Positions 1 to 9,395 of a DNA stretch of 64,000 bases are shown in pieces; position 1 is the stretch's first letter; each line of letters starts with the position of its first letter. The DNA is taken from NCBI RefSeq assembly GCF_014650335.1, contig NZ_BMUT01000017.1, forward strand, positions 62,001 to 126,000. Direction: 5' to 3'. Source of the DNA: Streptomyces hiroshimensis (GTDB lineage Bacteria; Actinomycetota; Actinomycetes; Streptomycetales; Streptomycetaceae). The notes beneath the pieces were generated by a model. The model made no database searches, had not been told where the DNA came from, and was given only the letters and a program-made list of their open reading frames with translations. A program made the translations under genes and the position numbers.

Positions 1-2824
1 CTCGAGGATCTCAAGGCGCATCCTGATCCCACCGGCGCCATAGTCGTCGTCGATGCTGTCGATGAAACCGCCCACACCGACACCCTTAGCCAGGCCCTCC
101 TGCAGCCGCTTGCTCGCAGTCTGAAGGTCGTCGTGGCCTGTCGGAGCAACAAGCAGGCACAGGTGGGTCCCAGCGACCTGACCATCGATCTGGATGCCCC
201 TGAGTACGAGGACCCGGAAGCGCTTACCGACTACGTCCGGGAACTGCTGATCGGTTCGCGTGAGAGCGGCATCAGCACGCCGTACCCTGACGACGCCGCG
301 ACCGCACAGGTGGCGGAAGAGATAGCCAAGCGCGCCACTGAAGTCAGCGCAGACGGCTCCATGACCCAATCTTTCCTTACCGCGCAGCTGATGGCACGCA
401 CGATCCGCGGCCGGTTCGAGCGCGTCGACACGACCGACACCGCATGGAGAAGGTTGCTCCCAGCCGACCTGGGAGAGGCATTCGAAGAAGACCTCCGAGG
501 CCTCGGGGGGCGAGCCGCCTCGACCCGCCCGCTCCTGGAAGCGCTGGCGTGGGCCCGAGGACCGGGAATGCCCTGGGAGAAGCTTTGGGTTCCGGTTGCC
601 CAGGCCCTCGCCGACCGACGACACGTCGGGCTAGAGGACTCCCGCCCCCCGATCACCGACGACGATGTGTCCTGGCTGCTTGAGCACGCGGGGGCCTACA
701 TCGTCGAAGACCTGGGCCCTGGAGAGAATTCCGTGTTCAGGCTCTTCCACCACGCGCTCGTCACCCACCTTCGCCGTGAGCCGCAGAACGACTGCCTCTC
801 ACCGGCCCCGCAGTGGCGAGGGCATGAAGCTGGCGTCGAACAGGCGGTTACGAACGCTCTCATGGACACCGTGCCACAGGACGTCGCAGGACACAGGGAT
901 TGGCTCTCAGCCCACCTCTATCTGCGCACCTATCTCGCCCAGCACGCGGCTACGGCGGGCCCGGACGTCTTCGCACGGCTGATAGAGGAAAACGGATTCC
1001 TGGCCGTTGCCGACCCGGTCACTCTGACACCCGTGCTGACCAACCCAGACATGCTGGCCTCGGCTTCCTCGCTGGCCCGTGTCGCGAGGACCTACCGACG
1101 AGCCCGCCCTCTGCTCACATCTAACCCGCGTGCGAACGCCGCGTACTTGGAGGAAGCTGCAATGGCTCTCGCTCGGGGAGCCTACACGCGTGAAGATTAT
1201 TCGGTCCGCCCCTGGTACAGCACACTTCTGGCAACGATCCGCCACGACCAGAGCACATGGACCCTGACAGGACACACCGACAAGGTCAATGCCGTCGCCT
1301 TCGGCAGCAGAGCCGACGGCAACCTCCTGCTGGCCGCAGCGAGCGACGATGGAACCGTGCGCCTGTGGAACCCGATCACCAACGCAAGGTACAAAAAGCC
1401 GCTGAGGAAACACATCGGAAGCGTCAGCACCGTGGCCTTCGGCACAACAAGCGATGGAACGCTATACCTTGCTTCTGCGGGCTTCCAGTACATACGAGTA
1501 TGGAAGGTGGCCTCCCAAACCCAGATCCAGCGCATCCCCGCCCACGCCGGGAGGGTGAACTCGGTGGCCTTCGGTACCGCCCGCAACGGCCGACTCCTGC
1601 TGGCCTCTGGGGGCGACGACGGCACGGTCGGGCTCTGGAAAGCCCTGCATGGTGAGGATTACCAGGATCCCCTGACGGGCCACACGGGACCGGTGAACTG
1701 TGTTGCCATGGGCACGCTCCAGGGCGAGCCCATCCTGGCTTCGGCAGGCGACGACGGAACGGTCCGCCTGTGGAACATCACCACGGGGCAGGAGCTCCGG
1801 GACGTGCTGACGAGAGTGACGGGCCCCGTGAACGCGGTGGCCTTCGTCGCGTATCAGGATCGTCTTCTCCTCGCTTCGGCGGGCGAGGACGGAGCCGTCT
1901 ACATCGACGACGCCAGAACCGGTGAACAGTTCTGCGAGCCCGTCGTCGACCACCACGGTGCCGGGCGGTCACTGGACCTCGACACGTCCTCCGACAGCGA
2001 ACTCCACCTGTACGCAGCGGACTCCGACCCCTCCGGCAAAGTGCATGTCTGGCGGCTTCCAAGCGGCATCCCGGCGTGTCCTCCGCTGGCGGGTCACGGA
2101 CTGGCTGTACGTTCGGTGGCCGCAGTGGTCGGCTCTGGTAGCCGGCCCCTTGTGGCGCCCAGACCGGCGGGAACAGACCGGCGAGTTCTCTACCGCCACT
2201 GGCCACGCCATCACCACTGCTGCGTTCGGCCTGTCGGCCGAGGATCACTCCGTGCTCGTCCTTGGCGACGACGAAGGGCGCGTGTGGCTGTCGGACGGCG
2301 ACGGCTGTGCGGTCCAGGAGCTGTATCGCCATCCGCACGCCGTGCGGACGGTAACGTTGGGCACGGGGCCTGACGGAAACACGTTGCTTGCCTCCGGAGG
2401 CTATGACGGATCGATCCGGCTCTGGGACTGGCACACGAAGCAGCCCGTTCATAGCCCTCTCAGCGACACACTGCTGCCCCGTGTGTTGGCCTGCGGCACC
2501 ATCTCCAGCGACCGGTGTCTGGTCGCCACCGGCGACGACCAGGGGTTCGTACGGTTGCTGGACCCAGTATCCGGCGAGCAGTTTGCTGAACTTCCTAGAG
2601 GCCGACGCAGCCCGGTCCAGGCCTTGAGCTTTTCCACCACTGCGGACGGCCACCTGCTGATCCTCTCGGCAGGCTCGGTATGGCTGCAACTGTGGGACGT
2701 CACGGCGGCGACAACCCCTGTGACTCTGCGCCGCCGCTCAGAGGTCCGGGCAATCGCGGCTGACGGCACTACCTTGGCGATCGGCGACAGCGAAGGCGTC
2801 AGCGTCCTCGCCTTCCACGGATGA
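1..2824 (+). pseudogene. NTPase-WD40 repeat protein, 5' end outside window, frameshifted
   Basis: The frame is already open at base 1. It begins with a Walker-B-like stretch (IVVVDAVDE) followed by LKVVVACRS, as in STAND/NACHT-type ATPases fused to WD40 propellers. From about 1255 there are roughly twelve WD40 repeats (GH-x-VxxVAFG ... LASAGDDGTVRLW). Reading is in frame 1 to about 2155, then the homology continues in frame 2 to a stop at 2822-2824; the original frame runs into unrelated arginine-rich sequence ending at 2373. At the break a blade goes from PLVA directly to LWRPD, so about 11 residues of a repeat are missing. Such proteins are signalling or conflict-system scaffolds; the N-terminal effector, if any, is not visible. 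The coding assignment is firm; whether the frameshift is real or a sequencing error cannot be told here. Confidence 0.85.
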
Positions 2825-2979
2825 CCATGCTGCGTGCTCGGCTGAGGCGCCGGTGACAGCCTTAGCCACCTGATCGACGCTACTCCGCTCGAGCTGTGCG
2901 GGACCTGGACCCTGGAGTGGGCAGGACCAAGTGCTATGGGTGTGGCGAGCCCGGCTCCCTTTAATCGTGCTGGACGCAA

Positions 2980-3303
2980 ATGGTCACGCTCGTCGCCGCC
3001 TTCGGTTTCGGCTCCGTGATGGCCCTGATCGCCGAGGCCTCACACAACCTCACCGGCCTCTTCCTCGCTCTGTTCGTCCAGCGCGTGTGCAACGTGGCGG
3101 TGGGCGGCGGCGCACTGTACGTCTCCGCACGGCGCGGCGCCCCCGCCCTCCCGGAGAACGGCTGGGACGGCGTCCGCTCGGCCCTCCCCTCACTCGCCTT
3201 CGTCGGCCTCGCCGACGTCGCCGCCAACAGCACGTACTCCATCGCCGCGAACAGCGGCCCCGTGACGGTCGCGGCCGTACTCGCCTCGCTCTACCCGGTC
3301 GTC
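2980..3303 (+). pseudogene. EamA/DMT-family transporter fragment
   Basis: About 108 residues resemble the second half of an EamA (drug/metabolite) permease. They contain hydrophobic segments and the typical stretch ADVAANSTYSIAANSGPVTV followed by ASLYPVV. A complete family member has about 290 residues and ten membrane segments. Here the first half is absent: the sequence before 2980 has no matching frame. The end is also lost: after PVVT the frame continues as low-complexity Pro/Arg sequence that is antisense to the next gene. The piece is therefore a remnant, truncated at both ends, and probably does not make a transporter. The ATG at 2980 lacks a convincing ribosome-binding site. Confidence 0.6.
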
Positions 3304-3376
3304 ACACCCGCACCGGCGCCACGCCCGCGCGCGGGTCCACCGGCGCGCCGACCGGCCGCAAACCGGTTACGCAGCC

Positions 3377-4417
3377 TCAGCGTGCAGCAGGCCGACTGCG
3401 AGTCCGGTCCCAGTACGAGCGCGCGGCCACCGCCAATGCGAGCCCGTACACGGCGAAGGCCGCCATGCCGATCCAGCTGGCCAGGATCGCGTCGTCCGGG
3501 GAAGGGAAGTCGCCGCTCCGCATGGTCACCACCCCCGCCGTGGCCAGGGCCGTGTAGCCGAGGCCGATCACCCCGTATGGGGCGAGGGTGGCGGCGCCGA
3601 TCAGGGCCGGGGCCAGGGGAAGCCAGCGCGGTACCCGACGCCCGCGCAGGAACAGCGTCCAGCGTGGGAAGACCTGGCCCCAGGGGCGGACCAGACCCCA
3701 GAGCAGGAAGATGCCGAGCGCGGCCAGCAGTACGGTGACGTCCAGGCCCCAGGACTCCAGGGTGAGCCAGATCCCCGAGGCGCCGTTGCGCTCGGAGACG
3801 GCGCGCATCTGCGCACCGGACACCCCGGCGAAGGTACCGCCGGTCACCCAGATCAGCTTCATCACCACGTACGGAAGAAAGGCCGCCGTACCGGCACACG
3901 CCGCGAGCAGGACCGGCCGGGGCGCGGCAGAAGGTGCCGGGGCGCAGGCCCCGGCGGGCAGGCGCCGGCCTGTGCGGGCGGTGGACGCGAGCAGGAGCGC
4001 CCCGGCCGCCGCCAGCGCGTGGTTCGCGGCCGAGGGCCGGCTGTCCACGCCTTGACCGACCATCAGCGTGATCACATCCATCAGCAGGCCGAAGGCGGCG
4101 AGCCCGGCCAGGCCGCACGCCGCCCACAGCAGCGCCCGCAGTGCGGGCCGCAGCCCGTAGCGTGCCACCGCCGCACAGGTGAAGGCCGCCAGCAGCCCCA
4201 CGACGGTGACCGCCCAGCCTGATGCGGATGCCCACGCCTGGCCGTCAGAGCCGAAGAGCGGGACCCTGTTCACCGCACAGACCAGGCCGAAGCCGGAGTA
4301 CACCAGTGCCCACACCATCGTCACCCGGCCGGGCCGGTACAGCCCACGCAGCCCACGCAGCCACCGCTGTCTCCCTGTGCTCCAGGACGTCTTCGCCGTG
4401 CGTACATCAATGGTCAT
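3377..4417 (-). CDS. multi-pass membrane protein of unknown function
   Basis: This is a 346-residue protein with about seven to eight hydrophobic segments (for example MVWALVYSGFGLVCAV, AVTVVGLLAAFTCAAV and VTVLLAALGIFLLWGLV), so it is an integral membrane protein. I recognise no catalytic motif or named family. The N-terminus is basic (KTSWSTGRQRWLRGLRGL), consistent with a cytoplasmic start. It converges on the transporter remnant to its left and has about 165 bases between its start and the next gene, so it probably has its own promoter. Its function cannot be inferred from context. Confidence 0.75.
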   Translation of the reverse strand: MTIDVRTAKTSWSTGRQRWLRGLRGLYRPGRVTMVWALVYSGFGLVCAVNRVPLFGSDGQAWASASGWAVTVVGLLAAFTCAAVARYGLRPALRALLWAACGLAGLAAFGLLMDVITLMVGQGVDSRPSAANHALAAAGALLLASTARTGRRLPAGACAPAPSAAPRPVLLAACAGTAAFLPYVVMKLIWVTGGTFAGVSGAQMRAVSERNGASGIWLTLESWGLDVTVLLAALGIFLLWGLVRPWGQVFPRWTLFLRGRRVPRWLPLAPALIGAATLAPYGVIGLGYTALATAGVVTMRSGDFPSPDDAILASWIGMAAFAVYGLALAVAARSYWDRTRSRPAAR

Positions 4418-4582
4418 GTCCTGAACGTCGCATCAGGAGCATCACTCTCGCGTCAGCCGCTTGAAGGAACGCCCTCCCCCTGCCGGTGGAGAGCCGTGAA
4501 GACTCACGTATGACTCACGGAACGTGGCCTACAAACCGGTCGTACGCGGGGATTTCGGAGTGGCCGCCGTCCCCGCGCCAGG

Positions 4583-5464
4583 TCAGGGCAGCAGGTGTGC
4601 GGCGAGCTCCTTCCACTGCCTGGTGGGCGGGGTGTGGGGTGTGGTGGTGAGGAGGTGGAGGCTGACGTGGTCGGCCCCGGCGTCGAGGTGCTCATGGACG
4701 CGGCGGGCGATGTCCTCGGCGGTGCCGTGGGCCACGACCGCGTCGACGAGCCGGTCGCCGAGCGCGTCCACGTCCTCGTACCCCAGGCCGCCCAGCAGAG
4801 CACGACGATTGGGCAGCGCGGCCGCTGCCGTGGTGCGGGCCAGTGCGGCGGTGTGCGAGCGGTCGGGGCCCAGCACGCACAGCTGGGTGACGGCCAGCAG
4901 CGCGGCGGGGCCGAGCACGGCTCTGGCGTTGCGGGTGTGCTCGACCGGCATGCCCAACGGGTTTGCGCCCCAGGCCCGTTCGGCGGCGAGTGCGAGCATG
5001 CCGGGGTCCAGGGCCGCGAGCACACGGTGCGGCGAGGCCTGCGTGGCGGGCGGCCCGAACGGGGCGGTGTCGAGTGCGTCGAGGTAGGCGCGCATGGTGG
5101 GCAGCGGGGGGCCGAAGCGGTGGCCGCGGACGTCTTCGGCGAGGCTGGGGTGGCTGTCCCACAGGCCGAGGAGGAAGCGTCCGGGGAATGCCTCCTCGAG
5201 GGTGCGCTGTGCGGCGGCGGTGGTCACGGCGTCGCGCGCGTAGATGTCGGTGCTGCCGGCTGCCACGACGATCCGCCTGGTCTGTGACAGCAGGATCCCG
5301 GCCTGTGCCATCGCTTCCCGTCCTGCCGTCTCGGGGAACCACAGGGTGCCGAAGCCGAGGTCCTCGATCGTGGTCACGGCCTCGCGGACACCGGCCGCTG
5401 TGCAGTCGTCGAGTTCGCCCGCCCAGATCCCGATGCGCCCGAGGTGGGGCCTTCGGCCGCTCAC
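4583..5464 (-). CDS. F420-dependent-type LLM class oxidoreductase
   Basis: This 293-residue luciferase-like (TIM-barrel) protein has family hallmarks: GRIGIWAGELDD at the N-terminus, IEDLGFGTLWFPET, and a strand like RIVVAAGSTDIYARD. It resembles the actinobacterial F420-dependent subfamily rather than FMN luciferases, so it likely uses coenzyme F420 to reduce or oxidise a small substrate in the cytosol. The substrate is unknown. The GTG start at 5464 overlaps the TGA stop of the upstream NmrA-type gene (GTGA), which implies translational coupling. The pair faces a divergent TetR gene and is probably repressed by it. Confidence 0.8.
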   Translation of the reverse strand: MSGRRPHLGRIGIWAGELDDCTAAGVREAVTTIEDLGFGTLWFPETAGREAMAQAGILLSQTRRIVVAAGSTDIYARDAVTTAAAQRTLEEAFPGRFLLGLWDSHPSLAEDVRGHRFGPPLPTMRAYLDALDTAPFGPPATQASPHRVLAALDPGMLALAAERAWGANPLGMPVEHTRNARAVLGPAALLAVTQLCVLGPDRSHTAALARTTAAAALPNRRALLGGLGYEDVDALGDRLVDAVVAHGTAEDIARRVHEHLDAGADHVSLHLLTTTPHTPPTRQWKELAAHLLP

Positions 5465-6387
5465 GCGTCCTGCCCCTCTGCGCGCTGTGCGTCCAGGAAC
5501 GCCGTGATCTGGGCTGCACCGGTTCGCTCAAGCCAGGTGCGGAAGTCCATCGCGGCGGGGTGGATCCGTCGCGTGGCGGTGATGTCGGCCCGGTAGCCGC
5601 GCTGGTTGAGCCACTCGTGCGCGAACGCGAACTGCTCGTTGACGGCGCGGATCGTCTCCATCGGGATCCGGCGGTACGGAAGGGGGCGCCCGATCGCCGT
5701 CGCGATGTGCGCGGCGATCTGGACGGGGGTCAGTTCGTCTCCGGCCAGGGCCGTCGCCCGCCCGATCCACTCGCGGGGCCGCGAGAAGGCCAGGGCGGCG
5801 ATGAAGCCGACGTCGTCCACGGCCGTGATCTGCAGCGGGACATCGGGGGCGATGCCCGAGACCAGGCTGCCGCCTTGGAGGGCGTACTCACCGGTGTAGT
5901 TCTCCATGAAGGAGACCGGCCGCAGGATCGTCGCGGGCAGGCCGAGCTTCGCGAGGTGCTGCTCGATGCGCCATTTGCTGATCAGGTTCTGCGGCAGTGC
6001 CTCGCTGTCGTGACGGTCCGCGCCGGCGACCGAGCTGAAGACGAGGTGCGCGATGCCGGCGGCTCGGGCGGCCTCTGCGATGTTCATTCCCCAGCGGACC
6101 TCGTCCTCGGCGCAGAAGTCCGGGGCGGTACCCGGGGAGCCCACCGTGGGCTGGACGCTGAACAGGCCGTAGGCGCCTTCGGCAGCGTCGATCAGGGAGG
6201 AGAGGTCCTCCATCTCCGCGCGGACGATCTCCGCGCCCGCGTGTGCCAGGGCCGCGGCGGACGCCCCGTCCGGATTGCGCGTGAGGGCGCGCACCTGCCA
6301 GCCGCTGTCGAGCAAATGCCTGGTCACCGCCCTGCCCTGCAGGCCGGTCGCACCTGTCACCACGATGGTCTTGCCCGTCGGCTCCAC
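5461..6387 (-). CDS. NmrA-family NAD(P)-binding oxidoreductase
   Basis: This 308-residue atypical short-chain dehydrogenase has the Rossmann motif TGATGLQGRAV right after the N-terminus (KTIVVTGATG), and later ARAAGIAHLVFSSV and LRPVSFMENY, typical of NmrA/quinone-oxidoreductase-like proteins. I chose the GTG at 6387 because AGGAGA lies about 6 nt upstream and the Rossmann strand follows at once. A longer reading to 6573 would run across the divergent TetR start. The gene is the first of two in an operon with the F420-type oxidoreductase. It probably reduces a small electrophile or senses NADP redox state; the substrate is unknown. Confidence 0.82.
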   Translation of the reverse strand: MEPTGKTIVVTGATGLQGRAVTRHLLDSGWQVRALTRNPDGASAAALAHAGAEIVRAEMEDLSSLIDAAEGAYGLFSVQPTVGSPGTAPDFCAEDEVRWGMNIAEAARAAGIAHLVFSSVAGADRHDSEALPQNLISKWRIEQHLAKLGLPATILRPVSFMENYTGEYALQGGSLVSGIAPDVPLQITAVDDVGFIAALAFSRPREWIGRATALAGDELTPVQIAAHIATAIGRPLPYRRIPMETIRAVNEQFAFAHEWLNQRGYRADITATRRIHPAAMDFRTWLERTGAAQITAFLDAQRAEGQDA

Positions 6388-6431
6388 TGTCTCTCCTGGA
6401 GGTCGCACGCCACGGGGAGGGCCGCCGACGA

Positions 6432-6488
6432 TAAGTGGGGTGGCCCCCCGGTTAACGCTCGGTACGATATGGAGGACCACCCCATTTA
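6432..6488. promoter_or_regulatory. convergent pair of 18-bp sites, probable TetR operator
   Basis: The divergent gap between the NmrA-type gene and the TetR gene contains two 18-bp elements facing each other. The left one (6432-6449, plus strand) reads TAAGTGGGGTGGCCCCCC. The right one (6471-6488, minus strand) reads TAAATGGGGTGGTCCTCC. They match at 15 of 18 positions, with an invariant TGGGGTGG core. Such an arrangement between a regulator and its target operon is typical of TetR autoregulatory operators. That the neighbouring TetR protein binds here is inference. Confidence 0.55.
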
Positions 6489-6508
6489 GCAAGCCGTCAG
6501 GAGTTCCC

Positions 6509-7144
6509 GTGACCCGAGACGCGACCGTGCCGCCGTCGCCGAAGCGGCCCATGCGTGCCGACGCGCGGCGCAACTACGACCGGATCCTGGCCGCCGCAGG
6601 GGCCGCCGTCGCACAGCACGGCGCCGACGCCTCCCTGGAAGAGATCGCCCGGCACGCCGGAGTCGGCTCGGCCACGCTGCACCGGCACTTCCCCTCCCGG
6701 CAGGCACTACTGGAGGCCGTCTTCAAAGACCGGGTGGAGACCCTCTGCGCCAAGGCGCACGCCTTGGCCGCCGCGCCCGACCCCGGGTCCGCGCTCGTCA
6801 CCTGGCTCCGCGCTGTCGGCGCACACGCCGTGACCAACAGGGGCCTGGGAGCAGCCCTGATGCCCGACGCCGGCGGCGATCCGGCACTGGGAGAGACCTG
6901 CCACACGTCGATCGTGAACGCCGGCAGCGAACTACTCGCGCGCGCTCACCAGGCGCACGCCGTACGCCCCGACGTCACCATCACCCAGCTGCTCAAACTC
7001 GTCGGTGCCATCGCGCTGGCCACCGAGGGCGACCGTGATGGTGCGGCCGAGACCGACCGCCTTCTGACACTCGTCATCGACGGGGTGCGCTCGCGCGGAA
7101 CGGCGCAGAGAGGATCCTCCGACATGACAGACGAGGACCGGTAG
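6509..7144 (+). CDS. TetR/AcrR-family transcriptional regulator
   Basis: This 211-residue protein has an N-terminal TetR helix-turn-helix: RRNYDRILAAAGAAVAQHG, then LEEIARHAGVGSATLHRHF with PSRQALLEAVF. The C-terminal domain is helical and ligand-binding-like, close to the SbtR/KstR2-type C-terminal region. The GTG start at 6509 has CAGGAG 5 nt upstream; an internal ATG at 6551 lacks one. The gene is divergent from the NmrA/F420-oxidoreductase operon and the shared gap holds paired 18-bp sites. It most likely represses that operon and itself until an electrophilic or phenolic ligand binds; the ligand is unknown. Confidence 0.88.
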   Translation: MTRDATVPPSPKRPMRADARRNYDRILAAAGAAVAQHGADASLEEIARHAGVGSATLHRHFPSRQALLEAVFKDRVETLCAKAHALAAAPDPGSALVTWLRAVGAHAVTNRGLGAALMPDAGGDPALGETCHTSIVNAGSELLARAHQAHAVRPDVTITQLLKLVGAIALATEGDRDGAAETDRLLTLVIDGVRSRGTAQRGSSDMTDEDR

Positions 7145-7153
7145 AGCATTTGC

Positions 7154-7627
7154 CTACACCTTCGGCCCGCGGCGATCGCGCTGCCCGATGTCCTCCAGCC
7201 AGAGCTCCGGTCTGGCCTCGATGAAGTCGCGCATCAGCGCCACGCATTCGGGGTCGTCCAGCACCACGATCTGCACCCCGTGCTCCGCGAGCCACGCCCG
7301 GCCGCCGTCGAAGGTCCGCGCCTCCCCGATCACCACGCGCGAGATGCCGAACTGGCGCACGAGTCCGCAGCAGTACCAGCACGGGGACAGCGTCGTGACC
7401 ATGGTCGTCCCGCTGTACGTGCGCTGCCGTCCGGCTGCCCGGAACGCGGCCGTCTCGGCGTGCATGGAGGGATCACCGTCCTGCACACGCCGGTTGCGCC
7501 CCCTCCCGAGCAGGGCACCGTCCGCGCCGTACAGCGCGGCCCCGACCGGGATGCCGCCCTCCTCCAGCCCGGCCCGCGCCTCTTCCAGCGCGGCGTCGAG
7601 CAGGGCCCGTCCCCGGATGAGATCCAT
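7154..7627 (-). CDS. cytosine deaminase-like (Fcy1-type) nucleoside deaminase
   Basis: This 157-residue zinc deaminase carries HAE (H56, E58) and PCWYC (C83, C86), the zinc ligands and proton-shuttle glutamate of the cytidine-deaminase fold. The C-terminal part, LDDPECVALMRDFIEARPE followed by LWLEDIGQ, closely resembles yeast cytosine deaminase Fcy1, which turns cytosine into uracil. It is therefore likely a small cytosolic pyrimidine-salvage enzyme rather than a tRNA adenosine deaminase. I chose the ATG at 7627; the frame is open to a GTG at 7666 but with no better ribosome-binding site. It converges on the TetR gene with only 9 bases between the stops. Confidence 0.82.
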   Translation of the reverse strand: MDLIRGRALLDAALEEARAGLEEGGIPVGAALYGADGALLGRGRNRRVQDGDPSMHAETAAFRAAGRQRTYSGTTMVTTLSPCWYCCGLVRQFGISRVVIGEARTFDGGRAWLAEHGVQIVVLDDPECVALMRDFIEARPELWLEDIGQRDRRGPKV

Positions 7628-7703
7628 AGCGCCATTGTGCTCTCCGCCGTCCCGGGAGAGCTGCACCGGCCGAGCACCGCTCTTCCGGCGGGTGGGCGGG
7701 CGC

Positions 7704-8402
7704 TCAGCCGGCGGCCTTGGCCGTCGGCGTCCGGCCCAGCTCGGCCTGTTGCAGGCGCTTCGCCTGCGTCTGGGCCAGGGACAGGAGGACCTGGGCGCTG
7801 TCCGGGTTCTGTTCCGAGTCCAAGTACGTCATGACGGCGATGACGGTGCCCACGCGTACGGTCATCGCGATACGCGGTTCGGCGTACGGAGCCCGCGGCT
7901 CGGCGTAAGCCACGCTTTCATCGCCGACTCTCGGCATGGCGACCTCGGCGGCCCCCTTCGCCCCGCCGCTCTTCCGGTTCTTGAAGGCGGTGCCGGCCAC
8001 CTTCAGGCTGGGATACGCCGTCAGATACCAGTCCACACCGCCGGAGCCACCGGGTGCCCTGTACTGCACACTGCCGATGCTCCAGTGCCACCAGCAGCCG
8101 TCAGGGCCGCCACCGTCTTTCGCGCACCGCTTTTCCCGGGGCACCTCCCGGGCATGCAGTGGCGTCACGCCCGACTTCCAGCCCACCGGCATGCTCTGCA
8201 GATCCGGCAGGGCCTTTCTCAGTGCCTCGGCGTCGAGCACCGTGTCAGGGCCGGTTCCGAGGCTTCCTTCCCTCGCGCCACCCACAGGACCGGCCCCTTC
8301 ATGGGACACCGCCTGGCCGCCACCGCATCCGGTCACCGACAACACCAATCCCGCTGCCAGCACCCCCACGCGAGAGCGTGATCCCCACCAAAGGTGACGC
8401 AC
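7704..8402 (-). CDS. secreted lipoprotein of unknown function
   Basis: This 232-residue protein begins with a lipoprotein signal: basic residues (GSRSRVG), a hydrophobic core and the lipobox LSVTGC. The mature protein would be anchored to the outer face of the membrane. The remainder has conserved Trp/Cys positions (CAKDGGGPDGCWWHW, two cysteines likely bridged) and resembles the many PknH-like sensor or hypothetical lipoproteins of Streptomyces; I recognise no catalytic motif. The GTG start at 8402 has GGAAGGGG shortly upstream. It reads in the same direction as the deaminase, 76 bases upstream of it. Confidence 0.75.
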   Translation of the reverse strand: MRHLWWGSRSRVGVLAAGLVLSVTGCGGGQAVSHEGAGPVGGAREGSLGTGPDTVLDAEALRKALPDLQSMPVGWKSGVTPLHAREVPREKRCAKDGGGPDGCWWHWSIGSVQYRAPGGSGGVDWYLTAYPSLKVAGTAFKNRKSGGAKGAAEVAMPRVGDESVAYAEPRAPYAEPRIAMTVRVGTVIAVMTYLDSEQNPDSAQVLLSLAQTQAKRLQQAELGRTPTAKAAG

Positions 8403-8539
8403 GAGACCCCTTCCAGTTCTCCGCCTTCACAACGTGAAGGCGAGCATAGAAGGCCCCGGTCTCCGGGAAATGATCAACCCCGTGCAGGGAACGATCAACG
8501 GCTGCCGGGCCCCGCTGCAGGTCAGCCCCAGCCCCCTGG

Positions 8540-9304
8540 CTAAGAACCCTCCGCCAGTGGTGGCGGTTCGGCGAGTGCCTTCAGCTGTTCCGCCGTCATC
8601 TCCGACGGGATCGGTACCGGGGGCGCCGTCCGCAGCGGCGGGACCCAGCCGGTCGCCGCCTCCCAGCGCCGTACGACCTTCGCCGGGGCGCCCGCGACCA
8701 CCGCGTGGTCCGGGACCTCCCCGCGTACGACGGAACCCGCGGCGACCACCACGTTCCGGCCGAGCCGCGCGCCGGGCAGTATCACCGCACCGGTGCCCAG
8801 CCAGCTGCCGGAGCCTATGGAGACGGGCGCGCTGCGCGGCCACTGCCTGCCGATGGGCTGGTGCGGATCGTCGTAGGAGTGGTTGTCGCTGGTGACGTAG
8901 ACGTACGGGCCGCAGAAGACGTCGTCGCCGAAGGTCACCGGCTGCGAGGCCACCACGTGGCTGCCGCGGCCGAGGACCACGCCGTTGCCCAGGCGGAGCA
9001 CCGGGTCGGGCCCGAGGTCGAGGTCCGGCATCATGCCGGCGGTGAGCGTGACCTGCTCGCCGATGATGCAGTGGTCGCCCAGTTCGATCCAGCGCTCGCC
9101 GAAGACCGTGCCGAGCGGGAAGGCCAGCTTCGTCGCAGGGCCGATCCGGCCGAAGCGGTACGGGCCGGGGTGCTCGGCGGTCACCGCGCCGGCCTGCTGG
9201 ATCCACCGCCAGCCGCGGTGGACCGCGCGGGACGCGGCACGACGCCCCCACGCCCGTAGGGCAGCGGAGGCGTCGGAAGAGAACGCGTTCCTGTTCTTCG
9301 GCAC
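8540..9304 (-). CDS. left-handed beta-helix (hexapeptide repeat) acyltransferase
   Basis: This 254-residue protein is built of hexapeptide repeats such as IELGDHCIIGEQVTL, GNGVVLGRGSHVVA and IGSGSWLGTGAVILPGARLG. It ends the coil with VVRGEVPDHAVVAGAPAKVV, the standard end of the maltose/galactoside O-acetyltransferase family. The loop TSDNHSYDDP contains the likely catalytic histidine. It would transfer an acetyl or other acyl group from acyl-CoA to a hydroxyl. The gene starts (GTG) 91 bases after the stop of the large PKS-NRPS gene on the same strand, so it may be the last gene of that operon and a tailoring enzyme. It could equally be an independent sugar acetyltransferase. Confidence 0.8.
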   Translation of the reverse strand: MPKNRNAFSSDASAALRAWGRRAASRAVHRGWRWIQQAGAVTAEHPGPYRFGRIGPATKLAFPLGTVFGERWIELGDHCIIGEQVTLTAGMMPDLDLGPDPVLRLGNGVVLGRGSHVVASQPVTFGDDVFCGPYVYVTSDNHSYDDPHQPIGRQWPRSAPVSIGSGSWLGTGAVILPGARLGRNVVVAAGSVVRGEVPDHAVVAGAPAKVVRRWEAATGWVPPLRTAPPVPIPSEMTAEQLKALAEPPPLAEGS

Positions 9305-9395
9305 CCGGACACGGTAGTCGGCCGGGTGCCGGCCGGCCGCCGGGGTGACCTGTGATCTTCACCCCACCGGCCGGCCGAGCGAACGGGTGGGCGGC

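Noticed and set aside
231..656. Minus-strand open frames in the WD40 gene region
   Set aside because: They are shadows of the clearly coding plus strand, with Arg/Ser-rich translations.
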